Position numbers and translations under genes: made by a program | In this document: piece after piece, positions 24,934-33,553 of the stretch | Layout of the letters: each line of letters opens with the position of its first letter | Position numbering within the stretch: position 1 is the first letter of the stretch | The notes under the pieces: model-generated | The model's database searches: none | The model's input: the letters and a program-made list of their open reading frames with translations, nothing else | Told to the model about the DNA's origin: nothing | Source: UBA2589 sp965223235 | Lineage (GTDB): Bacteria > Gemmatimonadota > Gemmatimonadetes > Longimicrobiales > Gaopeijiaceae | Assembly (NCBI GenBank): GCA_965223235.1 | Contig: CBDCVV010000021.1 | Span: forward strand, 661,316 to 725,315 | Length of the DNA stretch: 64,000 bases | Direction of reading: 5' to 3'

Positions 24934-25728
24934 TCAACCGGCAACGGCATCACCAGAAGCAACCGTCGCGGGCGCCTCGGGTGCGGTAAGAATTCGGACT
25001 CCGTCTCGCGTAATTCCGACCGTGTGCTCGAAGTGAGCGGACAGGGATCGATCCGCGGTAATAACTGTCCACCCGTCGTCGAGAGTCTTGATTCGGGGGG
25101 TTCCGGCCGAAAGCATCGGTTCGATGGCGAGGACCATGCCCTCCCGTAATAACGGGCCATGACCCGCACGCCCGTAGTTCGGTACCTGGGGCTCCTCGTG
25201 CAGCTCCCGCCCAACCCCGTGGCCGACGAGCTCACGGATAATGCCATACTCCGACCCCTGGCACACTTCTACCACGGCAGCTCCAATGTCGCCCACGTGG
25301 TTCCCTGGACGCGCCGCCTCCATCGCCTTCTCGAGTGAACGACTCGTCACTTCGAGCAGAGCCTGCGCCTCCTGTGAGATCGCACCGACCGCGAATGTGC
25401 GAGCTGAGTCGGAGTACCACCCGTCGAGACGAACCCCCACGTCGATCGAGACGATGTCCCCCTCGGCCAAGACGCGGTGGACGCTCGGTATGCCGTGGAC
25501 GACCTCTTCATTGAGCGAGATACAGACGCTGCCCGGAAAGCCGTACAGTCCTTTGAACGCCGGGATCGCGCCGTCGTGGTCGACGATGAAATTCTCGCAG
25601 AACTGGTCGATCTCGTACGTCGACACCCCGGGCTTCACGATCGATGGGAGCGTCGCATGAAGCTTCCCGATGATCGCTCCGGCCGTCGCGATCGTGTCCA
25701 TCTCGGCTGAGGTGCGGAGGTGAATCAC
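24934..25728 (-). CDS. map: Methionine aminopeptidase, type I
   Basis: 264 residues from a GTG overlapping the adk stop. It removes the initiator Met from nascent chains. The five metal ligands are visible in order: Asp in VSIDVGVRLDGWYSD, Asp in SDSARTF, His in GHGVGRELHEEP, Glu in IEPMLSAG and Glu in HFEHTVGIT. The length matches type Ia enzymes without an extra N-terminal domain. Placement after adk is the usual spc-alpha arrangement. Confidence 0.97.
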   Translation of the reverse strand: MIHLRTSAEMDTIATAGAIIGKLHATLPSIVKPGVSTYEIDQFCENFIVDHDGAIPAFKGLYGFPGSVCISLNEEVVHGIPSVHRVLAEGDIVSIDVGVRLDGWYSDSARTFAVGAISQEAQALLEVTSRSLEKAMEAARPGNHVGDIGAAVVEVCQGSEYGIIRELVGHGVGRELHEEPQVPNYGRAGHGPLLREGMVLAIEPMLSAGTPRIKTLDDGWTVITADRSLSAHFEHTVGITRDGVRILTAPEAPATVASGDAVAG

Positions 25729-26393
25729 GCTCGCGTCTCGTTCCCGAACGAGCGGACAGAGTCTGCGAAGTCCTCGTAGATCGCGTCCGCGTCACGATCC
25801 GCCTCGATGCGCACGAGCGGAGCGTCGTGCGCGTCGTAGTGTGCAATGAGGGGCGCGGTCTGCTCCTGGTAGACTTCGAGTCTCCGCTTCACGGTTTCAG
25901 GCTGGTCGTCAGCCCGATGCGTGAGCTGTCCGATGCAGCGATCGCACACACCCTCTTCTACGGGAGGGCTGAAGTAGCTGTTGTAGACGGCCCCACAGTC
26001 CGGACAACTCCTGCGCCCACTCACCCGTTTGATGAGCGTGTCGGCCGGGGCCTCGAAGAGCACGACACCGCTGACGGTCCGACCAGTCGCGCTCAAGACG
26101 TCTTCCAGGCCGTCCGCCTGTTCCGTCGTCCGAGGAAAACCATCGAAGACGACAGGTGTGTCTGGTTCCAGCCCGCTCAGATGGTCGCGAACGAGATCCA
26201 AGATCAATGAATCCGGAACCAACTCGCCCCGGTCCATATACCCCTGGGCCGTCTTCCCGAGCTCCGTCCCCTCACGACGGGCAGCGCGGAGGAGGTCCCC
26301 GGTGGAGACGTGCGCCGCGCCGATCGCCTCGACGACGCGGACCGCCTGCGTGCCCTTCCCGACACCGGGAGGACCCAGAAGGATCACGACCAT
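25725..26393 (-). CDS. adk: Adenylate kinase, zinc LID
   Basis: 222 residues. It interconverts ATP + AMP and 2 ADP. The P-loop is LLGPPGVGKGTQ (5-16), the AMP-site segment is STGDLLRAA and the FDGFPRT motif is intact. The LID carries CPDC and CDRC, the four-Cys zinc site of long-form enzymes. It lies between secY and map, with a 4-base overlap with map. Confidence 0.98.
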   Translation of the reverse strand: MVVILLGPPGVGKGTQAVRVVEAIGAAHVSTGDLLRAARREGTELGKTAQGYMDRGELVPDSLILDLVRDHLSGLEPDTPVVFDGFPRTTEQADGLEDVLSATGRTVSGVVLFEAPADTLIKRVSGRRSCPDCGAVYNSYFSPPVEEGVCDRCIGQLTHRADDQPETVKRRLEVYQEQTAPLIAHYDAHDAPLVRIEADRDADAIYEDFADSVRSFGNETRA

Positions 26394-26417
26394 CTTCGTA
26401 CCTCGTCCCGTCGGGCC

Positions 26418-27734
26418 CTACATGTACCGTTGGCGGCCGCGCATCTTCACCCGTCCCTTCTTCATGAATCCGTCGTAGTGCCGCAGTAACAGCAACTGTT
26501 GAGCTTGCTGCACCGTGTCCAAGCCTACGCCGACCACGATGAGGAGACTCGTCCCGCCGAAGAAGAAGGTGTTGATACCGAAGCCACGAATGATCCACCA
26601 CGGGACCAAGGCGATGATCGCGAGATAGATCGCGCCCGGAAGTGTCACGCGGGTCAGCACTCGATCGATGTACTCAGCCGTGCGGGCGCCCGGCTTTACG
26701 CCCGGGATAAAGGCGCCCTGCTTCTTGAGATTCTCCGCGAGATCGATCGGGTTGAAGATGATCGCGGTGTAGAAGTAGGTGAAGAATACGATGAGGAGCC
26801 CGTACGTGATGTCGTAGGCGAGCGTCCCGGGTTGGAACATGTCGGCCACGACTTGAAGCGACGGCGAACTCCAGAACGCGGCGAGCGTCCCCGGCACCAC
26901 GATGAAGGACTGTGCGAAGATGATCGGCATGACGCCCGCGGAGTTCACCCGGAGCGGAATGAAGCTCTTCTGTCCTTCACGGATCCTTCCCCTCCCCACC
27001 ACCTTTCGCGGAATCTGGACGGGGATCTTCCGCGCGGCCATCGTCATCGCCGTCACACCTGCAGTAATCGCGATCACCATCGCGATCAGCATGGCTAGTG
27101 CGAAGGGCCCGATCTCGCCGAGCGTGAACGACTCCCACGTCCGCCCTACGGCCGCCGGGAAGGTCTCGATGATCGAGAAGAAGATGAGCAGAGACATCCC
27201 GTTGCCGACGCCGCGGTCGGTGATCTGCTCACCGAGCCACATCACGAAGATGGCACCGACCGTCAGTACCAGTACGGTGGTCGCGGTGAAGAGCAATCCT
27301 GGGTTGGCAACCGCGCCCTGGATCGACGTCAGGAAGACCGAGTAGCCGTACGCCTGCATCGCCGAGAGTGCGACCGTGGTGTACCGCGTCCACTGCGTCA
27401 GCTTCTTGCGGCCATCCTCACCCTCTTTTTGCAGCTTCTCGATTGTCGGGAAGACCGCGGCCAGCAGCTGGAACATGATGCTAGCCGAGATATACGGCAT
27501 GATCCCCAGCGCGAGGATCGTTGCACGAGACAGCCCGCCACCCACGAACATGTCGTAGATGCCGAAGAAGGTGTTCTCGAGCCCGCTGAACGCAGCGCGG
27601 AGCGCGTTCACGTCCAACCCCGGAACGGTGATGTGCGCGCCCGTCCGATAAATAAGGAGGATGAACAAGGTGAAGAGGATCTTCTCCTTGAGCTCCGGAG
27701 CGCGCATCAGATTCGCGACGGGATTGGTTGCCAT
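26418..27734 (-). CDS. secY: Protein translocase subunit SecY
   Basis: 438 residues with ten transmembrane segments; the channel of the Sec translocon. Conserved elements include IYRTGAHITVPGLD near the N-terminus, the plug region after TM1 (LENTFFGIYDMFVGGGLSRATILALGIMPYISASI) and the C-terminal cytoplasmic loop GIRPG-type segment (KKQGAFIPGVKPGARTAEYI). With secA, secE and the r-proteins it makes this window rich in secretion components. It follows rplO after 16 bp. Confidence 0.98.
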   Translation of the reverse strand: MATNPVANLMRAPELKEKILFTLFILLIYRTGAHITVPGLDVNALRAAFSGLENTFFGIYDMFVGGGLSRATILALGIMPYISASIMFQLLAAVFPTIEKLQKEGEDGRKKLTQWTRYTTVALSAMQAYGYSVFLTSIQGAVANPGLLFTATTVLVLTVGAIFVMWLGEQITDRGVGNGMSLLIFFSIIETFPAAVGRTWESFTLGEIGPFALAMLIAMVIAITAGVTAMTMAARKIPVQIPRKVVGRGRIREGQKSFIPLRVNSAGVMPIIFAQSFIVVPGTLAAFWSSPSLQVVADMFQPGTLAYDITYGLLIVFFTYFYTAIIFNPIDLAENLKKQGAFIPGVKPGARTAEYIDRVLTRVTLPGAIYLAIIALVPWWIIRGFGINTFFFGGTSLLIVVGVGLDTVQQAQQLLLLRHYDGFMKKGRVKMRGRQRYM

Positions 27735-27750
27735 GCTGCGTTCCCCCTAC

Positions 27751-28233
27751 CTACTCGTCAGAAGAGGCGCCGAGTACCGTGACCGATCCTCCGGCTGCCT
27801 CAATCTTCGATTTCGCGGTGGCGCTGAAGCCGTGTGCGGTGACGGACTTCTTCCCGTCCATCTCACCCACGCCAAGCACCTTGATCGGCTTACGCATGGA
27901 GCGGATCAGGCCTGCCGCTCTCAACGTCTCAGGCGTCACCTCTCCTTCGACTTTCGAAAGATCTCGAACGTTCACCACCTGATACTCCACCCGATTGCGG
28001 CTCTTGAAGCCACGCTTCGGGATACGGCGAATCAGGGGCATCTGCCCACCCTCAAACCGAGGGTGCACGCTTCCACCCGAGCGCGACTTCTGACCTTTCT
28101 GACCGCGGCCAGCGGTCTTGCCATTGCCGGACCCAGGCCCGCGCCCCTTCCGCTTATGCATCCGGTGTGAGCCCGACGTGGGACTCAGATCGTGCAACTC
28201 AGCCATGCTATTGGCCCGCGGGCGATGACTCAC
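27751..28233 (-). CDS. rplO: 50S ribosomal protein L15
   Basis: 160 residues from the GTG at 28233, which has GGGAGG at 8 bases; the internal ATG at 28206 (MAELHDLSPTSGSHR) is the conventional L15 start but has no ribosome-binding site. This suggests an N-terminal extension of nine residues. The core HKRKGRGPGSGNGKTAGRGQKGQKSR is typical. L15 binds 23S rRNA late in 50S assembly. Confidence 0.95.
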   Translation of the reverse strand: MSHRPRANSMAELHDLSPTSGSHRMHKRKGRGPGSGNGKTAGRGQKGQKSRSGGSVHPRFEGGQMPLIRRIPKRGFKSRNRVEYQVVNVRDLSKVEGEVTPETLRAAGLIRSMRKPIKVLGVGEMDGKKSVTAHGFSATAKSKIEAAGGSVTVLGASSDE

Positions 28234-28264
28234 GCCAGCGGCCTCCCTTACTAGACGGTGATTC

Positions 28265-28465
28265 CTATGAGTCCAATTCCTCGACCTCGACCATGAAGGA
28301 GACCTTTCGGATCATCCCTTCGATGGCGGGCGTGAGTTCATGCACTACGCTCTGTTGGTGCCGTTTGATCCCGAGTGCCCGGATCGTACGCCGGTGCTGC
28401 CCTTGGCGCCCGATACCGCTACGCGTCTGCGTGATCCTCACCTTCTTGTTCGCCTTCTTAGCCAC
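28265..28465 (-). CDS. rpmD: 50S ribosomal protein L30
   Basis: 66 residues: KVRITQTRSGIGRQGQHRRTIRALGIKRHQQSVVHE, the full L30 core, which packs on 23S rRNA domain II. It overlaps the end of rpsE by 8 bases. The C-terminus is slightly longer and acidic (EVEELDS). Confidence 0.95.
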   Translation of the reverse strand: MAKKANKKVRITQTRSGIGRQGQHRRTIRALGIKRHQQSVVHELTPAIEGMIRKVSFMVEVEELDS

Positions 28466-29012
28466 GATGTACTCCCAGTGCCTCGACCGGCACGCCTCGC
28501 TCCTCCGCCGCGCGTTCGGCTGTGACGAGCTCTTCTAACCCCTGCATGGTCGCGCGGACCACATTGATCGGGTTGTTGGTCCCCAGACTCTTGGTCAGCA
28601 CGTCGGTGACACCCGCTGCCTCGAGCACAGCGCGCACAGGGCCACCCGCGATCACACCAGTTCCGGGAGCGGCGGGCCGCATCAGGACACGCCCCGCGCC
28701 CCACACTCCGACGATGTCGTGCGGCAAGGTTCCGTTCTCGATCGGGACCTTCACCATATTCCGGCGAGCCCTCTCGAAGGCTTTGCGAATGGCCTCGGCC
28801 ACCTCGTTCGCCTTCGCGATTGAGACGCCGACATTCCCCTTCTGGTCTCCGACTGCAACGAGCGCGGAGAAGGAGAAGCGCCGTCCACCCTTCACGACCT
28901 TCGCGACGCGGTTGATGAAGATGACGTTCTCGACGAGGTCGCTTTCACGTCCGCGGCCCCCTCGGTCGTCGCGCTTCTTACCGCCTTTCTTCTGGTTCGG
29001 TTTATTAGCCAT
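28458..29012 (-). CDS. rpsE: 30S ribosomal protein S5
   Basis: 184 residues. The N-terminal dsRNA-binding domain (LVENVIFINRVAKVVKGGRRFSF) and the C-terminal fold with GVTDVLTKSLGTNNPINVV are intact. S5 shapes the mRNA entry site and decoding accuracy. A basic, Gly/Arg-rich N-terminal extension of about 25 residues (PNQKKGGKKRDDRGGRGRE) is longer than in E. coli. Its start overlaps the rplR stop by one base. Confidence 0.98.
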   Translation of the reverse strand: MANKPNQKKGGKKRDDRGGRGRESDLVENVIFINRVAKVVKGGRRFSFSALVAVGDQKGNVGVSIAKANEVAEAIRKAFERARRNMVKVPIENGTLPHDIVGVWGAGRVLMRPAAPGTGVIAGGPVRAVLEAAGVTDVLTKSLGTNNPINVVRATMQGLEELVTAERAAEERGVPVEALGVHRG

Positions 29013-29398
29013 CAGAATTCCAGCCCGCCCTCACGGGCACCGTCGGCGAATGCCTTGACCCGACCGTGGTATTTGTAGCCGCCGCGGTCGAACACCACGG
29101 CCTCGATTCCCTTGGACTTCGCGCGTTCGGCAAGGAGCTTCCCTGCCGCGAACGCGATCTCGACTCGCTTGTTCTGGCCTTCTGCCTCGAAGCCACGCAA
29201 CTCTTCCGTCAGCGTGGACAGACCTAAGATCGTTCCGCCTGCTTCGTCGTCGACCAGCTGACCCTCGATGTTCTTTAGCGATCGAAACACCACCAGCCGC
29301 GGCCTCTGCGCAGTTCCGCGCATCTTGTTGCGTACGCGATAGTGGCGCCGCTTCCGGCGAAGTGATCGGTTCTTCTTGAGCTGACTCTGCTTGATCAT
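29012..29398 (-). CDS. rplR: 50S ribosomal protein L18
   Basis: 128 residues with a basic N-terminus (KKNRSLRRKRRHYRVRNKMRG) and the conserved RPRLVVFRSLKNIEGQLVDD and GYKYHGRVKAFADGAREGGL. L18 brings 5S rRNA into the central protuberance together with L5. It lies five bases after rplF. Confidence 0.97.
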   Translation of the reverse strand: MIKQSQLKKNRSLRRKRRHYRVRNKMRGTAQRPRLVVFRSLKNIEGQLVDDEAGGTILGLSTLTEELRGFEAEGQNKRVEIAFAAGKLLAERAKSKGIEAVVFDRGGYKYHGRVKAFADGAREGGLEF

Positions 29399-29403
29399 GG
29401 CCT

Positions 29404-29943
29404 TTATGCTCCGGCGGTCTTACCGGCCTTACGCCGGACGTGCTCACCCTGATACCGGATCCCCTTGCCCTTGTACGGCTCGGGTGGCCGGAACGAACGG
29501 ATCTCGGCAGCCGCCTGACCCACCTTCTGCTTATCACTGCCCGACACGACCACCGTGGTCTGATTCGGGCACTCGAGCTTCACACCCTCGGCAGCCACGT
29601 ATTCGATGGGGTGACTGAAGCCGAGATTCAGGGTAATCCCCTTCCCCTTCACCTCGGCACGATACCCCACGCCGATGATCTCCAGCGTCTTGGAGAATCC
29701 GTCGGTAACGCCGACCACCATGTTGTTGATCAGGGATCGTGTGAGTCCGTGAAGCGCTCTGTGGTCCTTGTGATCCGAGGGTCGTTCTACCCGGATCTCA
29801 CCGTCGTCCACGACCACACTCATGTCGGGATGCACTGTGAGCGCCAGCTCTCCTTTTGGCCCTTTCACGTTGATGGTGCCGTCGTCGTGCTTGACCTCGA
29901 CACCCTTCGTGATCGTGATGGGCAATCTTCCAATTCGGGACAT
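29404..29943 (-). CDS. rplF: 50S ribosomal protein L6
   Basis: 179 residues, two repeated L6 domains. MSRIGRLPITITKGVEV, the ALHGLTRSLINNMVVGVTDGF segment and the C-terminal RPPEPYKGKGIRYQGEHVRRKAGK are conserved. L6 lies near the sarcin-ricin loop at the factor-binding site. It comes 12 bp after rpsH. Confidence 0.98.
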   Translation of the reverse strand: MSRIGRLPITITKGVEVKHDDGTINVKGPKGELALTVHPDMSVVVDDGEIRVERPSDHKDHRALHGLTRSLINNMVVGVTDGFSKTLEIIGVGYRAEVKGKGITLNLGFSHPIEYVAAEGVKLECPNQTTVVVSGSDKQKVGQAAAEIRSFRPPEPYKGKGIRYQGEHVRRKAGKTAGA

Positions 29944-29955
29944 CGTTTATCTCTA

Positions 29956-30348
29956 CTACCAGACCAAAGCCATGACTTCGCCACCCACGCCCTGCGCGCG
30001 AGCGTCGCGGTCAGAAAGAATTCCAGCCGAGGTCGACAGAATCGCCAGACCGAGTCCGTTTCGGACTCGCGGGATATCGTCTTTCCCGACGTAGTGCCGA
30101 CGACCCGGGCTCGAGACTCGCTCGAGGTGTCGGATCACCGGCTTACCCTCATGATACTTGAGGTACACTCGCAGCACGCCGAATCGGCCGTCCTGGAGCA
30201 CCTTGTGAGCGTGGACGAAGTGGCTCTCCTCAAGGAGCTTGGCGATCTCGATCTTCAGCTTCGAGACCGGCATGTCTACCCATTTGTGAGAGGCTTGTCC
30301 TGCGTTCCGGATGCGCGTGAGCATATCCGCGATGGGGTCGGTCATCAT
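29956..30348 (-). CDS. rpsH: 30S ribosomal protein S8
   Basis: 130 residues: TDPIADMLTRIRNAG at the N-terminus and the C-terminal STSAGILSDRDARAQGVGGEVMALVW. S8 binds the 16S central domain and in E. coli represses the spc operon through a site near rplE; no such site was tested here. Start ATG at 30348, or the adjacent ATG at 30345. Confidence 0.98.
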   Translation of the reverse strand: MMTDPIADMLTRIRNAGQASHKWVDMPVSKLKIEIAKLLEESHFVHAHKVLQDGRFGVLRVYLKYHEGKPVIRHLERVSSPGRRHYVGKDDIPRVRNGLGLAILSTSAGILSDRDARAQGVGGEVMALVW

Positions 30349-30363
30349 GATTAGTGTTCTCCC

Positions 30364-30549
30364 CTACCAGCTCGACTTGCGCACACCGGGGATCTCACCC
30401 CGAAGTGACATTTCGCGGAAGCAAATTCGGCAGATTCCGAACTTCCGAAGGAAGGCCCTCGGTCGTCCGCACCGCTGGCATCGGTTCCGATGCCGCACGG
30501 CGTACTTCTGCTTGCCCTTCGTCTTCTCGATCAGTGCCTTTCTGGCCAT
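30364..30549 (-). CDS. rpsN: 30S ribosomal protein S14, zinc type
   Basis: 61 residues with CQRC and CRIC zinc pairs, the short C+ form sometimes called rpsZ, rather than the 101-residue form of E. coli. The C-terminal CFREMSLRGEIPGVRKSSW is canonical. S14 assembles into the 30S head. It occupies its standard place between rplE and rpsH. Confidence 0.97.
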   Translation of the reverse strand: MARKALIEKTKGKQKYAVRHRNRCQRCGRPRAFLRKFGICRICFREMSLRGEIPGVRKSSW

Positions 30550-30570
30550 TCGATTCTCTCTTTAGTCTGC

Positions 30571-31152
30571 TTAGGCGGAGGCGCCGATTTGCACCGGCAC
30601 CTGACCGCGGAAGGGCATCCCCAACTCCCTGAGGAGCGCAAAGCCCTCGTCGTCCTTCTGGGTCGACGTCACGAACGTGATGTCCATTCCGTGAATCTGC
30701 TTCACGTCGTCGAAGTTGATCTCCGGGAAGATGATCTGCTCCCGGATCCCCATCGTGTAGTTGCCGCGACCATCGAACGAGCGCGTGGGAAGACCCCGGA
30801 AATCGCGAACGCGCGGGATTGCAGTACTCACGAGGCGATCCATGAAGAACCACATCCGGTCCCGTCGCAGGGTTACGGACGCCCCTACGGGCATGCCTTC
30901 CCGGAGCTGGAAGTTCGAAATCGACTGCCGAGCTCGGTTCGCGTTGGCTTTCTGTCCAGTAATCACACCGAGTTCATCGATCACGCTATCCAAGAGCTTC
31001 TGGTCCTTGGATGCCTGACCCATCCCGACGTTGAGCACGATCTTGAGCATCTGAGGAATCTGATGCGGGTTCGAAAACCCGAACTCTTCCTGCAGCTTGG
31101 CCCTCACGTGCCCGTGATAGTGGGTCTTGAGCCTTGGTTCGATCTTGTCCAC
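30571..31152 (-). CDS. rplE: 50S ribosomal protein L5
   Basis: 193 residues from a GTG. L5 binds 5S rRNA and forms bridge B1b with S13. Conserved elements are NPHQIPQMLKIVLNVGMGQA, TGQKANANRARQSISNFQLREG and the C-terminal MDITFVTSTQKDDEGFALLRELGMPFR. It starts 16 bp after the rplX stop. Confidence 0.98.
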   Translation of the reverse strand: MDKIEPRLKTHYHGHVRAKLQEEFGFSNPHQIPQMLKIVLNVGMGQASKDQKLLDSVIDELGVITGQKANANRARQSISNFQLREGMPVGASVTLRRDRMWFFMDRLVSTAIPRVRDFRGLPTRSFDGRGNYTMGIREQIIFPEINFDDVKQIHGMDITFVTSTQKDDEGFALLRELGMPFRGQVPVQIGASA

Positions 31153-31168
31153 TTCGCTTTACCTGTCG

Positions 31169-31498
31169 TTACTGCGGCTTGGGAATCGGATTTCCGCCTT
31201 TCACAGAAATCCGTTCTTTCGCGCCGTCATCTTCTAGTCGCATTCGGATCCGGCTCGCGTCACCCGAGGCCGGGTCAATCAACATCACATTCGACATGTG
31301 GATGGGTGCCTCGAACGTGATGATGCCACCATCCGGATTCGCCTGACTGGGCCGCTGATGGCGCTTACGCATGTTCACGCCCTCGACACGAACTCGATCC
31401 TTGGCGCTGATCACCTCGAGTACCGTTCCTTCCATGTCACGGTAGTTGCCCCGGATAACCTTCACCCGGTCACCTTTCATGATCCTATGCTTGGGCAT
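31169..31498 (-). CDS. rplX: 50S ribosomal protein L24
   Basis: 109 residues from the ATG at 31498, overlapping the rplN stop as TGATG; a TTG one codon earlier is possible. The KOW motif is KGDRVKVIRGNYRDMEGTVLEVI. L24 is an early initiator of 50S assembly. The C-terminal half (GGIITFEAPIHMSNVMLIDP) is conserved. Confidence 0.96.
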   Translation of the reverse strand: MPKHRIMKGDRVKVIRGNYRDMEGTVLEVISAKDRVRVEGVNMRKRHQRPSQANPDGGIITFEAPIHMSNVMLIDPASGDASRIRMRLEDDGAKERISVKGGNPIPKPQ

Positions 31499-31866
31499 CA
31501 AAGCACCTCCGGGGCCAAGGAAACGATCTTCATGTACTTCTTCTCACGAAGCTCCCGACCGACCGGTCCGAAGATTCTGGTACCGCGCGGCTCACCGTTG
31601 TCGTCCACGATGACAGCCGCGTTGTCGTCAAAACGGATATACGTCCCGTCTCGCCGGCGACTCTCCTTCGCCGTGCGAACCACGACCGCCTTGACCACTG
31701 TGCCTTTCTTGATTCCCGCATTCGGGATGGCATCCTTCACCGTCGCCACGATCAGGTCACCCACGCCGGCGTAACGACGTCGGGACCCACCGAGCACGCG
31801 GATGCACAAGGCTGCTTTGGCACCAGTATTGTCGGCGATCCGAAGGACCGATTCCTGCTGGATCAT
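31498..31866 (-). CDS. rplN: 50S ribosomal protein L14
   Basis: 122 residues, the standard length: MIQQESVLRIADNTGAKAALCIRVLGGSRRRYAGVGD and the C-terminal RIFGPVGRELREKKYMKIVSLAPEVL. L14 forms intersubunit bridges B5/B8 on the 50S. It follows rpsQ after 54 bp. Confidence 0.98.
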   Translation of the reverse strand: MIQQESVLRIADNTGAKAALCIRVLGGSRRRYAGVGDLIVATVKDAIPNAGIKKGTVVKAVVVRTAKESRRRDGTYIRFDDNAAVIVDDNGEPRGTRIFGPVGRELREKKYMKIVSLAPEVL

Positions 31867-31920
31867 CTTCTCTCTCTCTAGCTCTTGCTGTCGCTACTCA
31901 GGACCTGATGAGGGCGATAC

Positions 31921-32223
31921 TTACTCGGGGCGGGAGACGAGATCCGTCACTCGCCACCGTTTCGTCTTGGACAAAGGGCGCGTTTCGGTGATGCGCACCG
32001 TGTCGCCGACTTGATACTCGTTCTTCTCGTCATGCGCGTGGTAACGCTTGGTGCGCTTGACCCCTTTACCATAGAGCGGATGCGGGAAGCGTCGCTCGAC
32101 CGTCACCGTCACGGTCTTGTCCATCGCGTCGCTCGTCACTACGCCCGTCCGGACCTTGCGCCGCTTCCGCTCCTGGGCGGTCGTCGACTCGGCCGGAGTC
32201 GCTACGTTCTCGTTCTCGCTCAT
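31921..32223 (-). CDS. rpsQ: 30S ribosomal protein S17
   Basis: 100 residues. The OB-fold core KVRTGVVTSDAMDKTVTVTVERRFPHPLYGKGVKRTKRYHAHDE is intact and is preceded by an acidic/Thr extension of about 20 residues (SENENVATPAESTTAQE) absent from E. coli S17. S17 is a primary 16S binder in the 5' domain. Confidence 0.97.
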   Translation of the reverse strand: MSENENVATPAESTTAQERKRRKVRTGVVTSDAMDKTVTVTVERRFPHPLYGKGVKRTKRYHAHDEKNEYQVGDTVRITETRPLSKTKRWRVTDLVSRPE

Positions 32224-32228
32224 CTTCT

Positions 32229-32429
32229 CTACCGGCTCTCTGCCTGCGCGCGTTCGCGCTGAATGGTCTTCAGGCGGGCGATGTCACGTCGGACTTCCCC
32301 CACCAGCGCACTGTTTTCGAGCTCCATCATCGAGCTCGAAAAGCGCAGCCTGAACAGTTCTTCCTTCCGTTCCTTCAAGCGAGCAGCGACCTCGACGTCG
32401 TCCCACTCACGAATATCTTCGGCTTTCAT
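32229..32429 (-). CDS. rpmC: 50S ribosomal protein L29
   Basis: 66 residues: MKAEDIREWDDVEVAARLKERKEELFRLRFSSS, then the second helix ending RRDIARLKTIQRERA. L29 lies at the tunnel exit next to L23, near the docking site for trigger factor and SRP. Five bases before the rpsQ start. Confidence 0.96.
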   Translation of the reverse strand: MKAEDIREWDDVEVAARLKERKEELFRLRFSSSMMELENSALVGEVRRDIARLKTIQRERAQAESR

Positions 32430-32447
32430 CAGAATCTCCTCGGTCGC

Positions 32448-32864
32448 CTAGAGCTGCCGCTCACGGACCAGGAACTTGCACTTGATTGGCAGCTTGGCCG
32501 CGGCGAGCTCCATGGCGCGCTTCGCTACATCCTCGGGCACCCCCTCGAGCTCGAACATCACTCGACCGGGCTTCACCACCGCGACCCACGATTCCGGATT
32601 TCCTTTCCCCTTTCCCATCCGAGTCTCCGCAGGTTTCTGCGTGATCGGCTTATCGGGGAAGATCCGAATCCAGACCTTTCCGCCACGCTTGATGTGGCGG
32701 GTCATCGCCACACGAGCCGCCTCGATCTGGCGGTTCGTGATCCAGGTAGGTTCCAGGGCCTGTAGGCCGTATTCACCAAAGGACACCTTGCTCCCTCGGT
32801 GTGCCTTTCCGCGCATGCGACCCTTGTGAGTCTTCCTGCGCTTAACCCTCTTCGGTGCCAGCAT
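32448..32864 (-). CDS. rplP: 50S ribosomal protein L16
   Basis: 138 residues: MLAPKRVKRRKTHKGRMRGKAHRG, the WITNRQIEAARVAMTRHIKRGGKVWIRIFPDKP core and GKGNPESWVAVVKPGRVMFE. L16 is a late assembly protein that positions A-site tRNA in the peptidyl-transferase centre. Standard length and location. Confidence 0.98.
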   Translation of the reverse strand: MLAPKRVKRRKTHKGRMRGKAHRGSKVSFGEYGLQALEPTWITNRQIEAARVAMTRHIKRGGKVWIRIFPDKPITQKPAETRMGKGKGNPESWVAVVKPGRVMFELEGVPEDVAKRAMELAAAKLPIKCKFLVRERQL

Positions 32865-32885
32865 GATCTAGTTCGTCCTCGTTGA

Positions 32886-33545
32886 TCAGGAGCCCGTCGA
32901 GTAGGTGCGGCCGCGCCGCTCCTCCACGATCTCGCCCTTGAAAATCCAACACTTCACGCCGACGACCCCATACGTCGTAAACGCCGGGACCTGCGCGTAG
33001 TCGATGTCGGCCCGCAGCGTGTGCAGCGGGACCCTCCCTTCGTTGTAGCCCTCCGTGCGAGCGATCTCGGCACCGCCGAGCCTCCCCGCACACTGGATCT
33101 TGATCCCTTCGGCGCCTGCACGAATCGCTGACTGGACCGCACGCTTCATCGCACGCCGGAAAGAGATCCGCTGACGCAGCTGGTGAGCAACGTTCTCCGC
33201 CACCAGGTACGCGCTCACCTCGGGTCTCTTGATCTCCTCGACGTTCACCGAGATCTCGGCGTTCGTGAGCATGGCAAGCTCATCGCGAAGCTTGTCGACC
33301 TCTGCACCGCGCTTCCCAATCACCACACCGGGGCGAGCCGTGTGGAGGGTGACGACGATCTTGCTCGGTTTCCGCTCGATCTCGACCATCGCAAGCGCGG
33401 CGTGCGAGAGCCGGCGCCGGAGATACTTACGGATGGTCTCGTCTTCGTTGAGAAGTCTCGGAAAATCGCGTTCAGCGTACCAACGTGACTTCCAGTCCTT
33501 GACGACGCCGAGTCGGAATCCAACCGGATGAGTCTTCTGTCCCAT
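32886..33545 (-). CDS. rpsC: 30S ribosomal protein S3
   Basis: 219 residues from ATG 33545 (MGQKTHPVGFRLGVVKDWKSRWYAE). The KH domain has the GxxG loop in VVIGKRGAEVDKLRDEL. The C-terminal domain has RRAMKRAVQSAIRAGAEGIKI. S3 lines the mRNA entry channel and has helicase function with S4 and S5. The open frame extends upstream to 33641 but that part overlaps rplV. Confidence 0.97.
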   Translation of the reverse strand: MGQKTHPVGFRLGVVKDWKSRWYAERDFPRLLNEDETIRKYLRRRLSHAALAMVEIERKPSKIVVTLHTARPGVVIGKRGAEVDKLRDELAMLTNAEISVNVEEIKRPEVSAYLVAENVAHQLRQRISFRRAMKRAVQSAIRAGAEGIKIQCAGRLGGAEIARTEGYNEGRVPLHTLRADIDYAQVPAFTTYGVVGVKCWIFKGEIVEERRGRTYSTGS

Positions 33546-33553
33546 ACTAGTCC

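Noticed and set aside
24882..25247. A minus-strand frame between rpmJ and map as possible infA
   Set aside because: The translation shows no S1/OB-fold or IF1 features and lies in another frame of map.
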